This document shows, piece by piece, positions 16,808 through 25,859 of a DNA stretch of 64,000 bases. A program made the translations under genes and the position numbers. The DNA lies in the NCBI RefSeq assembly GCF_000292525.1, contig NZ_AEYF01000045.1, forward strand, positions 859,844 to 923,843, in the 5' to 3' direction. How positions within the stretch are numbered: the first letter of the stretch is position 1; each line of letters begins with the position of its first letter. Source of the stretch: Rhizobium sp. CCGE 510 (lineage in GTDB: Bacteria; Pseudomonadota; Alphaproteobacteria; Rhizobiales; Rhizobiaceae). The notes beneath the pieces are model-generated. The model worked only from the letters and a program-made list of their open reading frames with translations. It was not told the origin of the DNA and did not search any database.

Positions 16808-17860
16808 TCACGTTCCCAGGGGCGCCGCTTGCGGAACAGGAAGGCCGACGGCCGGGGTAGGCAGATAGGTGTAGGCCGTTCGCGAGGACCGGACGCCAGG
16901 CACGCTCTTGGCTCCGCCGGAAAGCTTCCACTCAAAATACGCGATCGTTTTCTCAAGCCCCTCTCGCAGGTTCACTGTCGGCTGCCAGCCCAGGTCCTGC
17001 TTTGCGCGACTGATGTCGGGCTTGCGCTGTGTCGGATCGTCAATCGGCAGAGGATTGTAGACGATGCTTGATTTCGATCCCGTCATCTCGATGACCATTT
17101 CGGCCAGTTCCCGGACCTGGAATTCTCCCGGGTTGCCGAGATTGATCGGACCCGTAACGCCGGCCGGCGTACCCATCAGGCGGATGAAGCCCTCGATCAG
17201 ATCGTCCACATAGCAGAAGGAGCGCGTCTGCGTGCCGTTGCCGAAGATGGTGATCGGCTGGTTTTGAAGCGCCTGAACGATGAAATTGGAGACGACGCGG
17301 CCGTCATTGGTCTGCATGCGCGGCCCATAAGTATTGAAGATCCGCGCCACGCGGATTTCCACGCCATATTGACGATGATAGTCGAAGAACAGGGTTTCGG
17401 CGCACCGCTTGCCTTCGTCATAACATGCCCGCGGGCCTATGGGATTGACGCTGCCTCGATACTCCTCGGGTTGGGGGTGGACAGCCGGATCACCATAAAC
17501 TTCGCTGGTAGAGGCCTGGAAGATCTTCGCCTTGGTGCGTTTTGCCAAGCCGAGCATATTGATGGCCCCGTGCACATTGGTCTTCACGGTCTGCACGGGG
17601 TCGTGCTGATAGTGGACCGGAGATGCCGGGCAGGCGAGGTTGTAGATCTCGTCGACCTCCACATAAAGCGGGAAGGTAATGTCGTGGCGAAGAATCTCAA
17701 AGCGTGGGTCGTCGAGAAGGTGCAGCACATTGTCGCGCGAACCGGTGTAGTAATTGTCCACACAAAGGACGTCATTGCCCTCTCGCAAAAGCCTTTCGCA
17801 CAGGAATGATCCCAGAAAACCGGTGCCGCCGGTAACCATAATTCGCTTTTGACCGTGCAT
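16808..17860 (-). CDS. uxs: UDP-glucuronate decarboxylase (UDP-xylose synthase)
   Basis: The 350-residue extended SDR enzyme has TGGTGFLGSFLCERLL for NAD binding. The UXS-specific stretch NLACPASPVHYQHDPVQTVK, the STSEVYGDP motif, the catalytic Tyr147/Lys151 in CYDEGKR and RIFNTYGPRMQTNDGRVV are also present. These separate it from ordinary UDP-glucose epimerases. It converts UDP-glucuronate to UDP-xylose and CO2 in the cytoplasm. UDP-xylose would feed a xylosyl residue in the local polymer. No UDP-glucose 6-dehydrogenase is in the window, so UDP-glucuronate must come from elsewhere. The start at 17860 follows GGAG, and it lies 45 bases behind the initiating transferase gene. Confidence 0.92.
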   Translation of the reverse strand: MHGQKRIMVTGGTGFLGSFLCERLLREGNDVLCVDNYYTGSRDNVLHLLDDPRFEILRHDITFPLYVEVDEIYNLACPASPVHYQHDPVQTVKTNVHGAINMLGLAKRTKAKIFQASTSEVYGDPAVHPQPEEYRGSVNPIGPRACYDEGKRCAETLFFDYHRQYGVEIRVARIFNTYGPRMQTNDGRVVSNFIVQALQNQPITIFGNGTQTRSFCYVDDLIEGFIRLMGTPAGVTGPINLGNPGEFQVRELAEMVIEMTGSKSSIVYNPLPIDDPTQRKPDISRAKQDLGWQPTVNLREGLEKTIAYFEWKLSGGAKSVPGVRSSRTAYTYLPTPAVGLPVPQAAPLGT

Positions 17861-17905
17861 TGGTGTGCTCCGTTGTTGATGGTTGCCTCGTGGAAGCGAG
17901 GATAG

Positions 17906-19399
17906 TCAGCAGGCTCCCCTGCGCTTGAAGACCGCAGGGATTGTGCCGAGAAGAATTCGGCAGTCGAACCACAGGGACCGGTTGTCGATGTAGAACTCGT
18001 CGAGTTGCTGCTGCAGCTCGATGTCCGCATCGCTTCGTTCGGATATTTGCCAAAGGCCCGTGAGCCCCGGTGTGACGGAACGGCGCTTGTCCCGAAATTC
18101 GCCGTCCATCGCCGAAAGGTGATACTCTGGGAACGGCCGTGGTCCCACGAAGGCCATCTCGCCCGCGATGATGTTGGCTAATTGCGGGAGCTCATCGATG
18201 CTCGAAGAGCGCAGCATATGTCCTATAATTGGAAGGACGCGCGGATCCTCCTTGAGCTTGAAGTGGCTCAACCATTCGGCGCGCATCGTAGGATTGTCTC
18301 GGAATAGTGCTTCAAGGCGCTGTTCTGCATCCTGGTACATCGTCCTCAATTTCAGGACGTGCACCGGCTTGCCGGACCGCCCTTCCCTGGCATGCCGGAA
18401 GAAGACAGGGCCTGGATCGATGGCATAGATTGCAGCGGCGGCAATCGCGATGAATGGCGCGACCACGATCGTTGCAGGGATGGCGATTGCGAGGTCGAGG
18501 ATCCGGCGAACCGGATCCGAGTTGACCGAGTTCCCACCGGTGGTGAGGCGAATACCGATCTCTCCGCCGATATCGGCAGGTCGCAATCCGCTTACCTTGA
18601 GGCTCGGCGTGTCGGACAGCAAGATGACTTCGGCAAACTTCCGGCGCATCGCCGCCAAGTCGGGCACAAGCGAGCCGGTGTCGCCCGCAATCACGGCAAT
18701 GGATGGTCCGCCATCGGGCAATGCCTCCAAAGTATCCGTGGAAAAGGGCTCCGGCCTGATGCCATACTGCCAATGGTCGTTGAAATGTGCCACGAGCGCG
18801 GAAGCAAGGTTGCGCCCCCCTATGACCACCGCGCGCTCCCCCCAGATTCCAAGTCTCCAGCACAGGCCGCGTGCAAGCCAATGCACAAATGGCTGAACAA
18901 TCAGCCCGAGGCCGAGGAACACAATAATGGCAAGCAACAGCCGATCCCCCTCCGGCAGGATAATTGCTCCGAATGCCGTCAGGACAGCCACTTTGACGGC
19001 AGCTATAGCGCGCCGCCGCAGATGTTCGTGGTCATACAGCCGATATCCAGGATAGAGGCCGGCCGATGCGTAAAGAACAATCGCAGCCAGTGCTGCGACC
19101 GTGAACGCACGCTCCACTATCGCGTCCTCCGAACCACTGGGAAGAAAGGACAGGAGAACGAAATAGGCAATTAAATAGCTTGCGATGTCGCCGGCGATCA
19201 GGAAGGACGACGTTGCAAGCCGAGGAAGCCGGCGCCGTAGTGCGACGGGCAAATCCAGCCCTGCCGGTACAAACGGATCGGCGGTCTTGGCTGCTATGGG
19301 CGGCACGGACCCTGCCGCAACCGCCCGCGATGTCATGTCATTTGGTGTCGGTGCCTTCGATCGACCCGGTGTCATCGCTGACGGCGCAAATGAGAACAT
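17906..19399 (-). CDS. Undecaprenyl-phosphate sugar phosphotransferase, WbaP type (initiating transferase)
   Basis: The 497-residue polyprenyl-phosphate hexose-1-phosphate transferase has several membrane helices in the first half (about 58-80, 92-115, 125-170). A nucleotide-binding-like soluble part (ERAVVIGGRNLA) and the C-terminal bacterial sugar transferase domain follow: FFRHAREGRSGK, VLKLRTMYQDAEQRL, SSSIDELPQLANII, MAFVGPRPFPEYHL, SVTPGLTGLWQISERSD. All expected motifs are intact. It would start each repeat unit by placing a sugar-1-phosphate, usually Glc or Gal, on undecaprenyl phosphate. The preceding gene ends 14 bases upstream, so the two are co-transcribed. The ATG at 19399 follows GAGGGG. 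Confidence 0.92.
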   Translation of the reverse strand: MFSFAPSAMTPGRSKAPTPNDMTSRAVAAGSVPPIAAKTADPFVPAGLDLPVALRRRLPRLATSSFLIAGDIASYLIAYFVLLSFLPSGSEDAIVERAFTVAALAAIVLYASAGLYPGYRLYDHEHLRRRAIAAVKVAVLTAFGAIILPEGDRLLLAIIVFLGLGLIVQPFVHWLARGLCWRLGIWGERAVVIGGRNLASALVAHFNDHWQYGIRPEPFSTDTLEALPDGGPSIAVIAGDTGSLVPDLAAMRRKFAEVILLSDTPSLKVSGLRPADIGGEIGIRLTTGGNSVNSDPVRRILDLAIAIPATIVVAPFIAIAAAAIYAIDPGPVFFRHAREGRSGKPVHVLKLRTMYQDAEQRLEALFRDNPTMRAEWLSHFKLKEDPRVLPIIGHMLRSSSIDELPQLANIIAGEMAFVGPRPFPEYHLSAMDGEFRDKRRSVTPGLTGLWQISERSDADIELQQQLDEFYIDNRSLWFDCRILLGTIPAVFKRRGAC

Positions 19400-19413
19400 G
19401 ACGCTTTACCCCT

Positions 19414-20301
19414 CTACTGCATTTGTCCCGAGGCACCCGATCCAGAAACCGCGTCTTCGATCGGAAACTTGCGAAGTCCCAGTCTCTGGAATGCTGTCAG
19501 GGAGATGAAGGTCGGCACGACGAGCGCATAGCGCCGCCACAGCCGTCGCGGCTCGCACAGAAGACGAAACGCCCATTCGAAGCCGCTTCTCTGAATGATC
19601 CTTGGAGCCTGCCGCTTGAGGCCCGCATGGAAATCGAACGCAGCTCCGACACCGATGAGCATCGATGCTTCCAGACGATCACGCATGCGTGCCATCCAGA
19701 GTTCCTGCTTGGGACTGCTCAGCCCGACCCAGATGATATCGGCGCCCGACCGATTGAGCCGGTCGGCAATATCCGTTTCCTCCTGCGTCGACAGCTTGCG
19801 AAAAGGCGGCGCATAGGAGCCGACGATCTGTGCTTGCGGAAATTTTGCGAGAAGGCGCCCCTGCAGTTGTTCGAGCGTTTCGGCCGTCGCGCCATAGAGG
19901 AAGTGGCGCAAGCCCTTGGCGCTGCCGGCATCGAAAACGGATAACATGAGATCGGGTCCATAGACCCTGTCGCTTTCAATATGACCGGCATGTCGCAGCG
20001 CCCAAACAAGCGGCATGCCGTCGGGGGTTACAAGGAACGCCCGGTTATGTATCGACCGGAGCTCGGGATCATCCTGACATCGGACGATGCCATGTGCATC
20101 GCGAACGCACACATATTCCTTCCTGCCGTCGTCGATCGCCCTTTGGATAAATCCAGTCGCGGTTTTGAGATTGACTGCCGAAACGCGAACACCAAGGACA
20201 TTCGTCCATCCTGAAGGGTCTTTTGGATGAAGAGCTGAAGTTTGGCTGCTGCCCACTGGTTGATCTCTCATGACCTGCGCTTTCGCGACTGAAACTGCCA
20301 T
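19414..20301 (-). CDS. WecG/TagA/CpsF-family glycosyltransferase (GT26)
   Basis: This 295-residue protein has a complete WecB/TagA/CpsF domain: VLGVRVSAVNLKTATGFI, the PDGMPLVWALR motif, FLYGATAETLEQLQGRL, WVGLSSPKQELWMARM and GVGAAFDFHAGLKRQAPR. Family members add the second sugar (for example N-acetylmannosaminuronate or a related sugar) to the undecaprenyl-PP-linked primer. It is the first gene of a minus-strand set that continues with the WbaP-type transferase and UDP-xylose synthase. The ATG at 20301 follows AGGATATT. Membrane association is peripheral in this family, through a C-terminal basic and hydrophobic tail, which is present here (RRLWRRYALVVP). Confidence 0.9.
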   Translation of the reverse strand: MAVSVAKAQVMRDQPVGSSQTSALHPKDPSGWTNVLGVRVSAVNLKTATGFIQRAIDDGRKEYVCVRDAHGIVRCQDDPELRSIHNRAFLVTPDGMPLVWALRHAGHIESDRVYGPDLMLSVFDAGSAKGLRHFLYGATAETLEQLQGRLLAKFPQAQIVGSYAPPFRKLSTQEETDIADRLNRSGADIIWVGLSSPKQELWMARMRDRLEASMLIGVGAAFDFHAGLKRQAPRIIQRSGFEWAFRLLCEPRRLWRRYALVVPTFISLTAFQRLGLRKFPIEDAVSGSGASGQMQ

Positions 20302-20836
20302 CAGAATATCCTGGCAGGCCGATTGCCTCCATACTTACCGCTCCAGCTATTGGACGTAGAAGAGACTTCACGTTTACGTCTTACGCCGGGATGACGTACG
20401 ATATTCGAAGTAAGTCCATGTACCCCGTGGCTTGCCATGTTGCTCCTTTTGATGACCGTAGAGCCGCAGAACATATTCGCTCGCGCGTGAACAAAGCCGG
20501 GGGATCGCGGCCTATCTCGGGGATCAGAATGAAGACGCGTCAGCGACATTGAAGGTTCGGCCGAAATCTCATCTCAAGGGCCTGGTAGAGACCTTGCCAG
20601 AGGAGAGCCCGGGCGTACGAGCGGCGATGCCGTCATCTTTGATGTGCGGATCGAACATGCCGGGCAAATGCCGACGCTGGCTGATAGAAGCCTACTAGAA
20701 GAATTTTCGGACGGATCCGGCTGCGGCTTCTCCTGACCCTTGAAGGCCTTCGCCTTGACGCGAGCGATTAATCCACGGTTCGGCGGGCCCCTGCCGGCTT
20801 TATCGCCGCAGACACCGCTCGTCGCGGCGCCTTTTG
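20302..20836. other. Intergenic region, no supported gene
   Basis: These 535 bases separate the beta-helix protein gene from the WecG-type gene, both leftward, so the promoter of the latter should be here. One plus-strand stretch (about 20459-20697) is open for about 80 codons, but it has no good start, ribosome site or recognisable motif. I see no terminator with a T-tract and no repeat. Confidence 0.5.
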
Positions 20837-22963
20837 TTACTCGGGCGGCGCCACCACACTTCCGGTGTCCGCCCCAGCCTTCTGAAGATCCCCTAGACTG
20901 CCAAATTCCCCCGAACGCATGACCCTCGGATCTATTCGGAAGCTCTTTCTGTTCAAGTTGCCGCTGTAGCGGTTGCGCGCGAATTGCACAAATCCGAGTC
21001 CGAGATCGGGAGCGTTGACATAGGCGACAATGCCGCTGTCACTGCCAACCGATACAATATTCTCCTCAATACGATTGGGGCGTGCCCATGACGGACGCCA
21101 CCCTCTGCCGGTGCCGTCATCAACGCGAAATGCCGCGCCCGATCCGTGTGTGATGACGTTTTCCGCCACCAGGTTGCTCCAACCGCCGTTGATACCGATC
21201 GCCGCGACGTTGCCCGAGAGCGTATTTCCTTCGATAAGCAGCCCGCTCGCCTTCCCATCCGTATAGATCGCCCAGCTGATAGGAGACGGCCATTCGCTGG
21301 AATTCTCATATCCGGGAGGCCAGAACGTCCCATCGGCCCTGTTCATGAGATGCCCGGTCCCGGTCACGAGATTGGAGCGGATGGTGCTGTTTAAAGGGTC
21401 GGCCTGCTCGCCCATCATTTTGATGGCGCCGCCATCTGCTGTCTGCTGATTGGCGTTATGGATCACGTTGTGCTCGATGACAGCGTTATAGACGGCATCA
21501 TTCGAACCCCACAGCGAACCGCCGGCAATTCCGAACTGGGACGTGTTTTCGATCAGATTGTCGGCGATCCTGACATTGTCAGCCGCCTGGAACCATATTC
21601 CGGCGGTTTCAATGTAAACCTTTCCGATGTCATGGATATGGTTTGAAAGGATCCTGGCGCCGTTCGACTTGCCGAACGTGCCATAATTTGTGCCGACGTA
21701 GATCCCGTTGCCAGCCACATCCGCAATGACATTGGCGGCAATCAACGCATCCTTGCTTTCGGTCACATGGATCCCGACGCCGACATTTCCGATGCTGTTG
21801 CCGACAATCTTGACGCTATCGGCGTGTTCGATCCGTATGGCGCCAAATCCTCTGGTTTCTGTATCGAACTTGCCGCTGCCTTCAGGAGCTCCGTCTCTAA
21901 ACTCAAGTCCTGATACAACCATCCCATTGGCCCCATCCAACTTGAAGAATGTCGGCAGAATGCCGGCAACGACGACGGAATCGGGTAACGACTGATCAAC
22001 AGGGATATAATGAAGCTCGCCCGCGACAAGGTCATACCACCACTCTCCGGGAGCATCGAGCAAGGCCCTGGCTCCGGTCAGGAAATAGCGGCTGCCTTCT
22101 GCGGTAAAGAAATAGCCTGTGCCTTCCGTATGGACAATCCGGCCTGCGTCATCGATGGATACAACCGGAAGCGTATCATTGCCCCACTGGCTTCCGGGTT
22201 GATAGCCTCCAACGATGTCCACGACCAGTCCACTTGTATCACCCACTGCCGGAAGATCGCCGGCATGGAAACAAAAGCGCGTGTTTCCTTCCGACACGTC
22301 GATGGCAGGCTGGCACTTTGCGGCAAACAACCATCCCTTGCGTGGATCGCCATCTGTGGGGGCGTTGGGGAACCGTGCCTTGGTTTGGCGTATCCCATTG
22401 ACGAAAAGGTCGCCGACCCCTTCACCCGGTGGCAATTTCAGCGGCACCGTCCAGCGGCTATCGGCCTGCTGCGCAAAGTCGCGCACGCGTAACCCCCCAT
22501 GCAAAATCGGCGCTTCATTGCATCTTGCCGTGAGGGTCAAGCCCGCATCGCGGGAGTCAAAGACGATCGGCTGAGTAAGATAATAATCGCCTTTACCCAG
22601 CGCGATTGTGTTGGTGCCGCCCTTTTCACGGGCAGCATCCCGGGCTCTTTCAATGCTGGCGAAAGGGCCGTCGACGCCCTGCTGATTTGTCGTGGGAAGG
22701 AGGCCACTCCAGGTGTCGTTGCCATCGGGAGAAACGTAAAATATCGTCCGCACCCCGGTGCTGCTGCTCAATACGCCGCTTAAAGAAGTCCCATTCAACT
22801 TGGCTGACATGGTCGCGAAAGCCTCCGCGCACGTCGCCTCCCTGACGAGCATCTGCAAGCGCTCGGGCGCATCTATCTCTGTCCCCACTGGAGCCGGATT
22901 GCCGGACTGTGGAAAGAGCATGACAGGCAAAATGCTCAGGATCAGTCCAAAACGCCGCCTCAT
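20837..22963 (-). CDS. Secreted right-handed parallel beta-helix protein (pectate-lyase-like fold)
   Basis: The 708-residue protein starts MRRRFGLILSILPVMLFPQSG, a signal peptide. An N-terminal segment with FYVSPDGNDTWSGLLP, the usual opening of bacterial right-handed beta-helix proteins, follows. From about residue 350 it has repeated NxI/NxV coils (VKIVGNSIGNVGVG, ALIAANVIADVAGNGIYVG, RIADNLIENTSQFGI). The fold is shared by polysaccharide lyases, hydrolases and epimerases. No catalytic set is certain, so lyase activity is only possible. The start is the ATG at 22963, which overlaps the Wzy stop (ATGA); the frame above it has no support. Coupling to Wzy suggests it trims or modifies the new polymer in the periplasm or outside. 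Confidence 0.85.
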   Translation of the reverse strand: MRRRFGLILSILPVMLFPQSGNPAPVGTEIDAPERLQMLVREATCAEAFATMSAKLNGTSLSGVLSSSTGVRTIFYVSPDGNDTWSGLLPTTNQQGVDGPFASIERARDAAREKGGTNTIALGKGDYYLTQPIVFDSRDAGLTLTARCNEAPILHGGLRVRDFAQQADSRWTVPLKLPPGEGVGDLFVNGIRQTKARFPNAPTDGDPRKGWLFAAKCQPAIDVSEGNTRFCFHAGDLPAVGDTSGLVVDIVGGYQPGSQWGNDTLPVVSIDDAGRIVHTEGTGYFFTAEGSRYFLTGARALLDAPGEWWYDLVAGELHYIPVDQSLPDSVVVAGILPTFFKLDGANGMVVSGLEFRDGAPEGSGKFDTETRGFGAIRIEHADSVKIVGNSIGNVGVGIHVTESKDALIAANVIADVAGNGIYVGTNYGTFGKSNGARILSNHIHDIGKVYIETAGIWFQAADNVRIADNLIENTSQFGIAGGSLWGSNDAVYNAVIEHNVIHNANQQTADGGAIKMMGEQADPLNSTIRSNLVTGTGHLMNRADGTFWPPGYENSSEWPSPISWAIYTDGKASGLLIEGNTLSGNVAAIGINGGWSNLVAENVITHGSGAAFRVDDGTGRGWRPSWARPNRIEENIVSVGSDSGIVAYVNAPDLGLGFVQFARNRYSGNLNRKSFRIDPRVMRSGEFGSLGDLQKAGADTGSVVAPPE

Positions 22964-24279
22964 GATGTCTGCAACCCGCTCGTAAGGCCACGCGCGGGCG
23001 CCTGCCAAGATGGAGAATGGCTGATCGAAACGACGGGCGCGTACAGCGAAAACATGATGATGGCTGTGGTAAACAGGATAAAGATGGCGTCATTCTGAAC
23101 GAAGAAAATACTTTCGGTCAGATTCATCACCAAAATCATGATCGTAAGGACATTGAGCCAGAGCCACCCGTACTGCGGATCGTGACATTGAAGAAACCCG
23201 CCCTGGCGAATTGCATAGGGCACCATCAGAACAAACGGAATCATTCCCATGATTCCAAAGCTCAACAAGATATCGCGGTATCCATTATGCGCGTGGGGCG
23301 CTGGCCATCCGAGCTTTAACCACATATGTGTCGCTTCGGGGTTGGCGACTGTCCAGAAAGCCTGGTAACCATAGCCAAGCAACCAACGGTCGGATATTTC
23401 GCGATCAACCAGTTCCCACAATGGCACCCGACCCGTCAAAGTCGCGTCCTTGCCGAGCGCTTCAAGGGCCGGAACCAGGAATTCGTGCAGCGAAATCAGA
23501 ATGCCGAGAGACAGCTGAACGAAAAACAGGACGATGACGACGCGGCCAATGCTGCTGCTTCTTTGCAGCAGGGAATAAAAGCCGATCAGGCAATAAGCCA
23601 CTGACGTTGCAATGATCGCGGTCATCGATCCGGAGCTTGCAAGGCAGATCACCCCCGCCGCCAACAAGACGAACGCGGTTCGCCGCAGGCCGAGCGTCCC
23701 GTCTATCAGCACGGCCGTCGCCACCAGGATCATCAGCGCCGCGTACCACCCGAGGACGTTCTTGTGAATGAAGACGCCCCGCATCGTACCATCCGACATG
23801 TTGGCGAGGCTTGGTGACACCACTGAGATAACCACACTGAGGCCGATACAGGCTCCCAAGGTTACAAACAGCAGGAACAGCAGTTGCCTTGGCGTAAAAC
23901 GTATCGCCAGGACATAGGAAAGAAGCACGCAAAACAAAAGGCCGATTGCGCGCCTCAAAGTCGTTGGAGGTGAGATTGACCAAAGGGTAGACAAAAACGG
24001 CAAGGCAAGCATCAAGGGAACAATCAGATTTCGCCTGAGCGCCGTTAGAAACTGCGGAAAATTGCGTATCAGGATCACGGCTGTAAATACATATATAGGA
24101 ATGCAAGGCAGACGCAGTATGGATTTGGCAGATTCGCTGAGCGTTCCGTCGGCATCTGCCAGGACAAGAGGCAGAAAAGCGCCTGTCTGAAGAAAAATTG
24201 ATATGCCGGCGCCCCAACATTCTATGACCCGCCAACCGATGGTTGGTCCGCTGGCAGTTCTTAGGCTATCTACTCTCAT
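22960..24279 (-). CDS. wzy: Wzy-type polysaccharide polymerase / O-antigen ligase family protein
   Basis: This 439-residue integral membrane protein has 10-12 predicted helices and a large periplasmic loop in the second half containing GYGYQAFWTVANPEATHMWLKLGWPAPHAHNGYRD. The His-Asn-Gly in that loop is typical of the Wzy_C/WaaL family. It polymerises flipped repeat units at the periplasmic face; the family includes ligases, but the neighbouring Wzx, Wzc-type and WbaP-type genes make polymerase more likely. The ATG at 24279 begins MRVDSLRTASG; the open frame extends to 24387 without a ribosome site. Its stop overlaps the start of the beta-helix gene. Confidence 0.85.
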   Translation of the reverse strand: MRVDSLRTASGPTIGWRVIECWGAGISIFLQTGAFLPLVLADADGTLSESAKSILRLPCIPIYVFTAVILIRNFPQFLTALRRNLIVPLMLALPFLSTLWSISPPTTLRRAIGLLFCVLLSYVLAIRFTPRQLLFLLFVTLGACIGLSVVISVVSPSLANMSDGTMRGVFIHKNVLGWYAALMILVATAVLIDGTLGLRRTAFVLLAAGVICLASSGSMTAIIATSVAYCLIGFYSLLQRSSSIGRVVIVLFFVQLSLGILISLHEFLVPALEALGKDATLTGRVPLWELVDREISDRWLLGYGYQAFWTVANPEATHMWLKLGWPAPHAHNGYRDILLSFGIMGMIPFVLMVPYAIRQGGFLQCHDPQYGWLWLNVLTIMILVMNLTESIFFVQNDAIFILFTTAIIMFSLYAPVVSISHSPSWQAPARGLTSGLQTS

Positions 24280-24908
24280 TATCCGTCCCGACTGAGTTGA
24301 ACAGACAAGCGACTGTTGATCGTGGCAGATCAAAAAACAGGTGTCGGCCTTCGTGGCTGCGCTGCTCAAGCAATCATCCGGCCACATCCGCGGTCAACCT
24401 GTTCTAGTGAAGGGCGGCCTACGCCTAATGCACCTTCGCTTCACCCAAAGACGGTGTTGCGCCTAAGCTTTCAGCCGGCATTTACCCAAAAGACGGGTCT
24501 TCATGTCCGCAAATTGCCCTTAAGAGCAGATGTTGCGCTTGTCCGTTCACCGGTACCGTGGCGATGAATCTCTTGTGAAGCGTGGTGGGTAAGCCGCGGT
24601 TTCACTGCAATGAGGCAACAATTCTGACAGGGGCTATCTCTGCAGTCGAAGCCTGGAAGGTTAGGATTACTATGTTTTTGCGTCATGATCCTAGTTCTCT
24701 ATGCAACACGACGGGCGCTGTACTCGTCGTGGCATTGTCAGCGGCGATCTCATCGGCTCTGCGCGAAATACTATTCGCCCGACAAGCTATATTGGATATA
24801 GCCATCACCGAGGCTCCAAACCGCGATGGCTGCGTAAAGGTCGACCTCTTGAGCAACTTTGCGCTGCTGTACAGCAGTGCATCGCGGCACCCCGCCTGAG
24901 AGCGCGCC
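24280..24908. other. Divergent intergenic region between Wzy and the glycosyltransferase operon
   Basis: These 629 bases should hold the promoters of two divergent polysaccharide transcripts. An open frame at 24672-24899 could encode a hydrophobic 75-residue peptide ending 9 bases before the next gene. It has a poor ribosome site and no family resemblance, so I do not call it a gene. No strong palindrome or terminator was found. Confidence 0.4.
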
Positions 24909-25859
24909 ATGGAGCGGCCGGCCCTCAGTGTCCTCATCAACAATTACAACTACGCTCGCTTCGTTGGACGGGCGATAGACAGCGTGTTGGGCCAAGACGC
25001 GCGCAACGTCGAGATAATCGTCGTCGATGACGGCTCTACCGACCAGTCGCGGTCTGTTCTGGAAGCGTATGACAGCCGCGTGAAGGTGATCTTTCAGGAG
25101 AATGCAGGACAGGCGGCTGCGATCAATACCGCTGTGGGATCAAGCATGGGCGAGATCCTCTGTTTTCTGGATGCCGACGACTGGTGGGCGCCGAGCAAGC
25201 TGTCGGCGACGGCTGCAGCGTTTCGCGCAAACCCTCAAGCATCGCTCGTCTATCACCGACTGCAGCCAACGCTTGTCGATGGCACGCCGACTTCCAAGCC
25301 GATCCCACGAACCCTGTGTTCGGGCGCTTTGTCGCCGCTGCTCACCAGATCGGCTGGTTGGTGGCCTTTTCCGATGACGTCAGCCGTCGCGGTACGACGT
25401 AGCGCATGGAATGCTGCAGGCAGCATTCCCGAACAATTCCGCATATCAGCCGACGCCTGGCTCGTGGGGATCTATCCGTTTCTGGGGGACGTCATCGCCA
25501 TGCCGGATCCGCTTGGATTCTACCGCATCCACAATAACAACTGGTATCGCTCGACCGAGGATGCCACCACACTAAGGAGGCGGATGACGCACTGGCAGCG
25601 TACTGTTGAAGCGACGAACCTGTTTCTCTCAACCCATGAACTGCCGGCAAGACTACGTCTGACAGATCACCATCCCTATCGCATCGCGTCGGCAAAGCTG
25701 CAGGGAGCCGATGCACGCACCCGGTTCAAGCTTGCCGTCGAAGGCCTCTTTTTTGCCGGCGAACCGAACCTGCTCAGGCGGACGCGCGATAGTTTGCGCT
25801 CTGCGCGTGACCTGTCACGGCTCGGCCTAGACGTCGGCCTGTCGGAGGCAGCGAAATGA
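24909..25859 (+). CDS. Family 2 glycosyltransferase
   Basis: The 316-residue GT-A enzyme begins LSVLINNYNYARFVGRAIDSVL. It has IIVVDDGSTDQSRSVLEAY, the GQAAAINTAV motif and the metal-binding ILCFLDADDWWAPSKL; GT2 order and spacing are intact. It heads a plus-strand operon (GT2, GT4, GT4, Wzc-type) in which each stop overlaps the next start. The start at ATG 24909 follows GAGAGCGCC, a modest ribosome site. It should add one sugar to the repeat unit in the cytoplasm; specificity is unknown. Confidence 0.88.
   Translation: MERPALSVLINNYNYARFVGRAIDSVLGQDARNVEIIVVDDGSTDQSRSVLEAYDSRVKVIFQENAGQAAAINTAVGSSMGEILCFLDADDWWAPSKLSATAAAFRANPQASLVYHRLQPTLVDGTPTSKPIPRTLCSGALSPLLTRSAGWWPFPMTSAVAVRRSAWNAAGSIPEQFRISADAWLVGIYPFLGDVIAMPDPLGFYRIHNNNWYRSTEDATTLRRRMTHWQRTVEATNLFLSTHELPARLRLTDHHPYRIASAKLQGADARTRFKLAVEGLFFAGEPNLLRRTRDSLRSARDLSRLGLDVGLSEAAK

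Noticed and set aside
20459..20697. Open stretch of about 80 codons in the gap above the beta-helix gene
   Set aside because: No proper start codon, ribosome site or motif; could be a decayed gene but nothing supports a product.
24582..24899. Possible small hydrophobic gene before the GT2 gene
   Set aside because: Weak ribosome site, no recognisable family, and position in a divergent promoter region; kept only as a note.
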